Shown one piece after another: positions 56,801 through 64,000 of a stretch of DNA of 64,000 nucleotides. The stretch spans positions 18,028,649 through 18,092,648 of the forward strand of contig OX457052.1 in assembly GCA_949752735.1 (NCBI GenBank). The letters are read 5' to 3'. This stretch comes from Lumbricus terrestris (lineage: Eukaryota > Annelida > Clitellata > Crassiclitellata > Lumbricidae). The notes beneath the pieces were generated by a model, which did no database searches, was not told the origin of the DNA, and saw only the letters and a list, made by a program, of their open reading frames with translations. Made by a program: the position numbers and the translations under genes. Positions within the stretch are counted from its first letter, which is position 1; the number at the start of each line of letters is the position of its first letter.

Positions 56801-58291
56801 GTAAAATTTAATTACAGATGTGGGCTACTTTAGTGTTTATAATATCACACGCAACCGCGCTTCTATTACGTATTAACGAATTCAGAATTAGCTTCCTACA
56901 ACTACAACGCACTTAGGATTTTATTGTCATTCAGGAACTCTCTTCCTGCAAACTCTCATTCTGTATCGACTCTATTGGTCTCCACGTCTCTACGAAGAAA
57001 AGATATTATAGTAGGCCCTATTGGATTATTCCTTTGTATACACGGTTCTTCTATCGGGCCTTTTGACCAACGTTACCCCTTAGTTCTGAATCTTCCATAG
57101 GACTTTGCTTAATAATGACCATCAAGCATCAACTGGTACCGTGAGCAATTAACAAGGCGCTGTAGAATTTCGCGGACTATCAACATTAATTTCTTATTCA
57201 GGGTAGGGCAGAAATTTGATGCGAGATCACTGCGCCACCTGTACCCTTTAATCCCTTATATATATATAGTTCAACTACGATGATTTTACGGCCAGTGCAC
57301 GGTCGGGGGGGAGATGAGACGGCGAGGGAGAGGACCAGCCATCCACCCTCATATGCCGAGACCAAGAAAATGAGGTCGCTAACACTTCATATATAGGCAT
57401 GGCTGCCTCAGGTCTCGCTCACGTTACCGCATGCTCTCCATCTCATCTTCTTATTCTTAATCATCTCCTTCTTTCTTCTTTGTCTTCAACTCTTCATCGT
57501 CTTCATAATCTTCACATTTTATTTCTTATTTATCATATTCATTGCCCTAGCCTATTCTACCAGAGAAAACCGGGCGAGTGAAGTTTCATTGATTTCACAC
57601 GACAGACAATCGCACGTATAATTATGGCACATTGCTACTGTTTAATTTTTTCACACCAAAAAACAGACTGCGTGTGTAGTCTAGGCCTATATATAAAATT
57701 ATTATATGTATATTCTAGTATGGTCATTCATTTATTCATTCCGAAAACTTATATAGGACCCCTTCAAGAAGCCTACTCAGAGGCGATCTCAGTCCAGCCA
57801 CATCTAAAAAGATAGGTCTTGAGCAACTGGTATGACATGGCTATCCGAATTTCCATATTGAGCAAAGCTAAGCTATAAAATAATATGTTGATGATTCTCG
57901 ATGATTGCCTCTTGGATGTCGTGACATGCATGTCTCTTTGATGTAAAGTGATGATAGCCATGCCATAGAGATTTAAAATGCATCAGTCACGTCTATGTTA
58001 GAATTAGACAATAATTATTATATGCTTACATTTTATCAATGGTCTGACTGATGCCAAATCAGAACTCTTTCAGAAACAGTATGGTCAGATAGTTAGGCCG
58101 AACTCCGCCGCTGCCAGTACCAGTCCCAGGCCTGGATAATGGAGGAGGGCGACACTAGTCGTCTTTGATATGGCAGTGTCGTTAAACATGTAGCAAGATA
58201 GTTAGGCCTACGCTGGTTTAAACTTCATAAAAATTAGTATCATTATTATATGATACCGGTACAGTTTTTTTATTTTTACGATTATACACAG
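56801..58291 (+). other. Gene 3 intron, leader to A6
   Basis: A SINE/LINE tail fragment lies at 57744-57800 and a retroposon-like piece (gccagtaccagtcccaggcc) at about 58110. No exon. Confidence 0.5.
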
Positions 58292-58507
58292 ATGGATGTT
58301 GCCTTGGAAAGAAAACAAGAAACGATATCATGTATTTAAGAGATGGTCCAAATGTTACCAACGAAACGGAATGTAGGAAACAATGTAACACGACGGTAAC
58401 TTGCGTCGGTATTAACTGGACATCTAACTCCGGATATCATGACAACGAGTGCAAACTGCTCACAGTCATGAATAATGTCACTCTACCGACTCTGGTAAAC
58501 TGTGCAG
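58292..58507 (+). CDS. Gene 3 exon A6: shortened type-A-like domain
   Basis: Acceptor tacacag, donor tgcag|gtaatc, phase 1-1, 72 codons, the shortest of the series. DGCCLGKKTRND, ECRKQCNTTVTCVGINW, ECKLL, NCAG. Seven cysteines, but the first two are adjacent (CC instead of C...CW) and the CWLQMPS motif is CKLL. Six or so sequons. Most diverged A-type exon. Confidence 0.8.
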
Positions 58508-58602
58508 GTAATCTTACTATAATTAAAGTTTTACTGGTATATGAAACATATTCTAGATCTAACAGCTGGCTTGTCTATCTCGAACAAGCTGATTACTATC
58601 TA

Positions 58603-59228
58603 TCTATATAAAATTTATTTAATAAAGAGGAAACGTGAATAAAACATTAATGAATAAAAAGGGATGGAATGACCGGAATGCATTTTCACAGTTTTTTAGC
58701 TTTTCACACCAAACTTTACTACTGTGTCAGTCTAGACATGGGACACCCAGTGGAGGGGTTTGCGAATCTGTCCATGGTAAACCCAAATTTGTACACATTT
58801 TTTAAAAATCCCTTCCATTGTGCACACTTTTGAGCTTTTTCCACAGTTATGTGCTTTTCACTCGAAACCTTCATTACTGTGTTGGTGTGGGCATGGGAGC
58901 GATGGAGCGAGGAAGCGAGAGACGGAGAGAGGGAGGGACGGAGAGATGCACAGAAGGAGGATGGGAGGGAGGGGAGGGAGGGACGGAGAGAGCGAGTGAG
59001 GGGGACGTACGGACGGACGTATGGAGGGAAGGGGGTATGAAGGGAGGGACAGGGGAAGGAGGGAGGGAGGGACGAAAGGAGGGACCGAGAGGGAGGGGAG
59101 GGAGGGACGGAGGGATGGAGGGAGGGAGGGAGGGAACGAATGGGACGAAGTGAAGGTGGGGAAGTAGGCATTGGCCTGGAACGGGGTGAATCCTAAAATT
59201 CCCGGGCAACGCCGGGTACCCCAGCTAG
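58603..59228 (+). mobile_element. Helitron-like element, first of a head-to-tail pair
   Basis: 5' start about tctatataaaatttattt. The 3' end has the hairpin cccgggcaacgccggg, taccccag, then CTAG at 59225-59228 followed by T. The interior is a GGGA-rich polypurine tract (58900-59150). Confidence 0.65.
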
Positions 59229-60325
59229 TATATAATTAAAGAGAAGATTCTGTTTGTCTGTTTGACCGGGATGCATGTCAACAGTTTTTGAGCTTTTCAC
59301 TCCAAACCTTCGCTACTCTGTCGGTCTCGGCAGAGGACACCCCTGTGGAAGGATTGGTGAATCTCTACCACTTTGGAACCAAGGTGGGGCGAAACCCTCA
59401 TTTTTGGCTGTTTGACCGAGATGCATTTCCACATTTTCAGCTTTTCACTCCAAATGTTCACTACTCTGTCGGTGTCGGCATGGGACACCCCGTGGACGGG
59501 TTGGCAAATCTCTACCACCATGGGCCAGGGTGGTGGGCGAAAATCCCTAATTTTCGCTAAAATTTCCATTGCAATACTTTCACAGTTTTTGACCTGAAAC
59601 GTTACAGCTAGACAGCTATGTTACAGGGGCCACCTCGCCCCACTCAACACACACATGCGTCCACCCGGTGAAGGCAGGGTATTGTTGGGTGGGGGAAAGA
59701 AAAACAATTTGCCGCTAAACGGAAGTATCACGAGAGGCGCTCAAGTTAGGAGGTGTGAGTGTGATGATGATGTTGGTGGTTGGGTACCCCACCCAACCAC
59801 CAAGTGGTGTGGGGCGGGTGGGGAGCGGGCGGTTGGGGCGGGTTTGAGTGGGCCAAAAGTGAAATTCATCGGTCAATGCAGAGTATCCCTTGGAGGCAAG
59901 GTGAGTCAGCGAGTTAGGGGTTCGGTGGCTGAGTTGGATGGGAAAATAAGTGGGGGTGGGCAGTAGAAGCGAGGATATGGGATGAAGTGAGGGTGGGGAA
60001 GTAAGGAATTGGCCGGAAGCGGAGCGAATCCTAAATTTCCCCAGGCAACGCCAGGTACCCCAACGCACACACACACCTCGCACCGCAGGGGCTGGCTGGT
60101 GGGGGGAATTTGCAGGGAAACCAAAATTTCAAACGAGGCGTAGCGGTTAGATGTTGGCTACCACACACGTCGAGGCAAGATGGCGGCGGGTCAGGAGGGT
60201 CGGTCGGCGACTGGAATTGGGAGAAAAAAGGGAGTAGGAGTGGAGATGGGGAGAAGTGAGGGTGGGGAAGTAGGGTATTGGCCGGGATCCTAAAATTCCC
60301 AGGCAACGCCGGGAACCCCAGCTAG
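59229..60325 (+). mobile_element. Helitron-like element, second of the pair
   Basis: It starts tatataattaaagagaagat, matching the 5' end of the copy at 22130-22919. It ends cccaggcaacgccgggaacc, ccag, CTAG (60322-60325) then T. Internal duplications of gcttttcactccaaa and catgggacaccc. Confidence 0.65.
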
Positions 60326-60792
60326 TAGCCTATATTTTTAACGATTTCAATATTGCGGCCAGCTATGACATAAAAAATCAATATGAATAGATAATGTCAA
60401 CAACAATATGCATTGTTGGGTTCAATGTCTGATCACATAGTTATATTAGTAAATTAGTGTTCGCTTGATTCATGTATAAGCGTATGTACTATGTAGGCAA
60501 TGTAGGCTATGTACGCATGCATGCATGCAAGCATTATGTATGCATCTGGACTTTTACATAGCTCATTGAGCAACATATAAAAGCGTCTAATAATGTAAAA
60601 TATACTGTAAAATTTTTGTAATCTAACACACTCACTTATGATACTTCAAGGTAAAGGTTAGGCTGTATATTTGTCCAAGTTGTCTTACGCCACTGTTCTC
60701 ACTGTTCTAAGAGATCGAGGACGTAAAGAAGAGCCAGTGTATAGTGTATACTAAGTTCTCCTGTGACCTTTTTATTTATGCCTTTTATGCAG

Positions 60793-61041
60793 GTGCCAGT
60801 ATTCCTTATTGCTGGAATGTTAAGTCTGGCGTGCATCAAGCTGGTGGAACAGAAGTTCAAAGAATAAACAATGAAACGGCTTGTAAGGAGATCTGCGTCA
60901 GTAACAAGAGTTGCACTGGTGTAGTCTGGAATAAAAGAACCAATAAATGCTGGATCCTTGTCAAAACAGCCTCACTCAGCCCGCTCAAAGACGACGGTTA
61001 TTATTGGACTATTGTACGAGATCTGCCAAGAACTTTTCAAA
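60793..61041 (+). CDS. Gene 3 exon B6: type-B-like domain lacking the outer cysteines
   Basis: Acceptor ttatgcag, donor caaa|gtaagt, phase 1-1, 83 codons. GASIPYCWN, ACKEICVSNKSCTGVVW, KCWILV, YYWTIVRDLPRTFQS. Only five cysteines: the first (DDC in paralogues) and the last (after IVRN) are both absent. The rest of the B pattern is intact. Confidence 0.82.
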
Positions 61042-61169
61042 GTAAGTGCTTCCTTTGATTCAATTATTCCACAATTGTGACAATAAATGCTCTTCTTCAT
61101 AGACTGCAGCTGTAGCTCTTGTTTTTGTAGGAACAATCTGAGTATGCCAACCATTTAAGGCTACGTGTC

Positions 61170-61407
61170 AGACTAGACATTTACCTGGAAGTTGTATGCT
61201 CAGATTGTGGACCATAATTATTGCATGATACCATCAGTCACTGCTTACTCCTTACATTCCTCCTCGTTGCCTGCGACCATCAAGCGTGGGTCTTTTAGCT
61301 GAGCCTCGATGCAGAACTGTTATGGGCTCGCGTGCATTCCATGCCTCTGCTCCCAAAGAATGGAATCTACTTCCACTCTCTCTTCGTTGCTCAAATTCAC
61401 TCCCTAC
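61170..61407 (+). mobile_element. LINE 3' region, 5' part (interrupted)
   Basis: Encodes PPRCLRPSSVGLLAEPRCRT, then RAFHASAPKEWNLLPLSLR. It continues after the inserted element at 62332 with KKAQNSLFLFGFSSIG. Confidence 0.75.
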
Positions 61408-62331
61408 CAAAGCTCGAGGGTACGCGTACCCTATAATAGAATACGTTAAAATACGCACGTACCTTTCAAAAAATAGAATACGCGTATGGTACGTACCATA
61501 CACGAAAATTTTATTCATGGTTTACTCGGCGACCCATAGCCAAAGTATAATCTGACGACTGTTACGCCTATGCGTCATTGAAACCGGTACTTCCGGCAGC
61601 GTAGCAGTAAATTTAATTCGATAAATTCTTTGGTTATAATTAAATCATTATAATTAAATATAATTAATTAAACATAATTAATTTAAGTTAATTCGATAAA
61701 TTCCTTGGTTATAATTAAGTCGTCAACGGCCATTGATGTCATAGGACGACGTTAAACTTTGGAATAATAATAATAGGTTATTATTAATTTTATGCAAATT
61801 GTACTGTCTTTCTGATGAGAGCTAATATAAGTATAAATATAAGTACACGTCGCTGGTTTGCAAATTGGTGTAACTCGAAAGTTGCAGTATATCTATATAT
61901 AGTCTACGCATCAGTCAGCGAGTCAGCGATGCCAAGAGAACGTGGGAAGGAATGGACGCACGTGAAAGTTTTTAAAAATACGAAAAACAATTATTTGATT
62001 AAATGCAATTTTTTTCGACAAGTTCTGGGTTGGATCAGGCAATCGCATAAGAACTTTTCTTTGAAGTGCTGCAGCAGAACTGAGACGACTGACTGACATT
62101 AGTGCATTAAGTGCAATGTATGCTGGATAACATACATAGCATTGCAACAATTTACTACGCTGTATATTGGGTGGTGAGGGTTTGCTTAAACTAAATTGAA
62201 CATTCTTATAATGAGCATGACGTGGTTAACGTATTTTATTTATTGTTTACGTACCCTAAAGTAGGGTACGTTAAAATACGTAGGTACCTTTCAAAAAATA
62301 GAATACGTATGGTACGTACCCTCGAGCTTTG
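61408..62331. mobile_element. hAT-like element, 924 bp, inserted in a LINE
   Basis: 17-bp perfect terminal inverted repeats (CAAAGCTCGAGGGTACG) and perfect 8-bp duplications CTCCCTAC (61400-61407, 62332-62339). Both ends also carry a ~45-bp direct repeat (gaatacgttaaaatacg... acctttcaaaaaatagaata). The open frame around 61930-62095 starts MPRERGKEWTHVKVFKN and resembles the N-terminus of a BED zinc finger, a hallmark of hAT transposases. The rest of a transposase is absent. Confidence 0.85.
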
Positions 62332-62505
62332 CTCCCTACCTTAAAAAGGCTCAAAACTCACTATTTCTCTTTGGCTTTTCAAGCATTGGACCTTTAATTG
62401 CATCTTCCTCTGGCGGCTAACTATCCGCGCCTCAGATTCTCACTTTGGTGTGACCTTGCGCGCGTAATAAATTTGTGTAATAATAATAAAAATTATTATA
62501 TGATA
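62332..62505 (+). mobile_element. LINE 3' region, 3' part with (AAT)n tail
   Basis: Completes the split LINE: C-terminal residues, 3' UTR cactttggtgtgaccttgcg and an ATAATAATAA tail. Confidence 0.75.
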
Positions 62506-62647
62506 CTAATGAACATGCAACAGAACTCCTAGTGACAATTTCTACGCCTAAGCTATTTAATTCATTTTGAATTCACAATCAGTGAATTTCACATCACATG
62601 TGTCATCATTATTTTTTACGTTGTTCATTCATTCATTCATTCGGACA

Positions 62648-63034
62648 TTTACATAGCACTCCTTCAAGAAAAACTACTCAGAGGCGCTTCCGACACCAGC
62701 GCGCCCAAAAGAACAGTTTTAAGTTTAGTAGGAAGGATCCTGGTAGAGTCCCAGGGTGTATGGCAATGCTTTGCACCCAAAGTAATTTTATATTCGAAAT
62801 GTCCTTATTTTGTCACTATTATTTGCCAGAGCGCCTCTTCGAGCACACTACTCAGAGGTTCTGCCGACTACAGCGCGACACTGCACTGGAGTTTCACTCC
62901 GAAGCGGACGAGCAATTGCAAGTTAAGGACTTGCTCAAGGTCCTTACGCGGCGGCCTGAGGTGGATTCCAAACATGGAACCATCCGCATCCAAGACACCA
63001 AATCCACTCCAACACCACCACGTCCACTTTATAT
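62648..63034 (-). mobile_element. Two SINE copies, one partial, one nearly complete
   Basis: A tail fragment at 62648-62700, and at 62822-63034 the tail agcgcctcttcgagcac, body, and a degenerate tRNA-like head (ccactccaacaccaccacg). The B-box is mutated. Confidence 0.7.
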
Positions 63035-64000
63035 GTGACGGAAGCTTTCGAAACCCGTCGTATGACGATTTTGACTTTTTTATTCAGCCATATTCTACAG
63101 TTAATCTGCTTCAAAATACTTTTTACAGAATAAAAATATCTTTTTTCTAACGGAAGTTATATGCTTTTGAATCTGCAATTTGCTAAATTCTTACAATTGA
63201 GAAAATCGGCTTCAAAGTTTTGGGACATTTGTGTCATGAAATTCCTTAGTAACCATTAATTGATTCATCTGAAATTTGGCTGGTCAATAAATGGCTATAT
63301 CCTGTATCCTATACATCAAACGGCATGAATATCAAGCGATTACTTTCTAAGTTGTGATTTAATTACAGACAACTGCTGAATTGAAAGATACGAAGAAATG
63401 CAGTAATATCAAGCGCAAACAAGCGCACCCATGCATGTCGTGACGACCATGGCAAACACTTGATCGTAGACAAGGCAAATACGCTGAATGAGTGTAATAC
63501 TTCTAACAAAATAATTGACCAGTCTTCAAGACACGCTTGAATAGGAATATTGTGTTCCAATTTATGATTTAAATAAACAGAAACAGGCCATGTACGATTG
63601 ATTCCAACGGCGGCGTTTTGCTCATGGAGTATTACCCTCTGTATACTGTATGGGGTACCTCAAAGAAATGTTTACACAGCAGCTTACGGCCATCGAACCC
63701 GAATCCCGACAGGCCCAATAATACGAATAAATTATGTCCAATTTCAATGTTGACTCTCTCGGTGAGAAATAAAGCGAGCCTCTTCTATTCCAATAAAGAA
63801 CTTTAATTATCTATACCTAGCCTATGCACCTAGACTATTATTGTTCCTACTTAGGTCTATATCTCGCACGTTGCGCTTTGAGGTGGGACAATAATGTTAA
63901 GCTATCAAAGCCAGTACTAATTAAACTTCCTGTAGAGCTATAACTATGATGAGTGGATGGATAGATGGATGATGGGTGGGGGGATTGCCAGTTCAGCCCT
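63035..64000. other. No recognisable feature
   Basis: No stalk, TM or further domain exon of gene 3 is visible. The last bases enter a GGAT-rich simple repeat. Confidence 0.45.

Noticed and set aside
58719..59209. Arg/Gly- or Ser/Pro-rich frames
   Set aside because: Polypurine tract inside a Helitron-like element.
63360..63560. Possible further type-B exon of gene 3 (attacag followed by acaactgc)
   Set aside because: A stop codon follows at once and no other B motif is present.

Overview
The window is eukaryotic, AT-rich nuclear DNA from an animal. It has short exons with consensus GT/AG junctions, long introns, large microsatellites, tRNA-derived SINEs, non-LTR retrotransposon 3' ends, Helitrons, many hAT-like MITEs and one young LTR retrotransposon. 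The style suggests a marine invertebrate, but the sequence does not fix the phylum. All coordinates come from manual reading. Exon borders were set by splice sites, frame and phase, not by transcripts.

Host genes. All recognisable host exons lie on the + strand and belong to one tandem family of predicted type I membrane proteins. The building blocks are phase 1-1 exons of about 72-88 codons, each encoding one small seven-cysteine domain with a PAN/apple-like core. There are two alternating types. Type A has CIGVYWG-like and SNCTG motifs. Type B has a GVDW-like motif and HWEIVRN. They are followed by a low-complexity Thr/Glu-rich stalk exon, a transmembrane exon and a short cytoplasmic tail. 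Gene 0 shows only its last exon (900-1048). Gene 1 (about 9882-26711) has a leader, A1 B1 A2 B2, short stalk L1, A3 B3 A4 B4, stalk L2, TM and tail. Gene 2 (about 41785-48818) has a leader, A5, B5, stalk L3, TM and tail. Gene 3 (56716 onward) has a signal-peptide exon, A6 and B6, and its rest is not in the window. The alternating domains, tandem duplication, an apparently fused gene 1, a relic exon, and minisatellites that replicate splice sites suggest a fast-evolving surface-receptor family. The function is unknown.

Mobile DNA. Region 1-9880 is mostly repeats, including a 2.76 kb foldback element with arms of about 0.9 kb (6012-8773). Region 27-33 kb holds SINEs, LINE tails, hAT MITEs and long GTAT microsatellites. 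Region 33171-41565 is an LTR retrotransposon on the - strand with 1449-bp LTRs that differ at two noticed sites. It carries one 1181-codon gag-protease ORF that starts inside the 5' LTR, and no pol. It split an older MITE. Region 49-56.7 kb is largely unannotated intergenic DNA with fragments resembling the introns of the receptor genes. Two head-to-tail Helitrons lie in the A6-B6 intron of gene 3, and a hAT-like element has split a LINE 3' end at 61408-62331.
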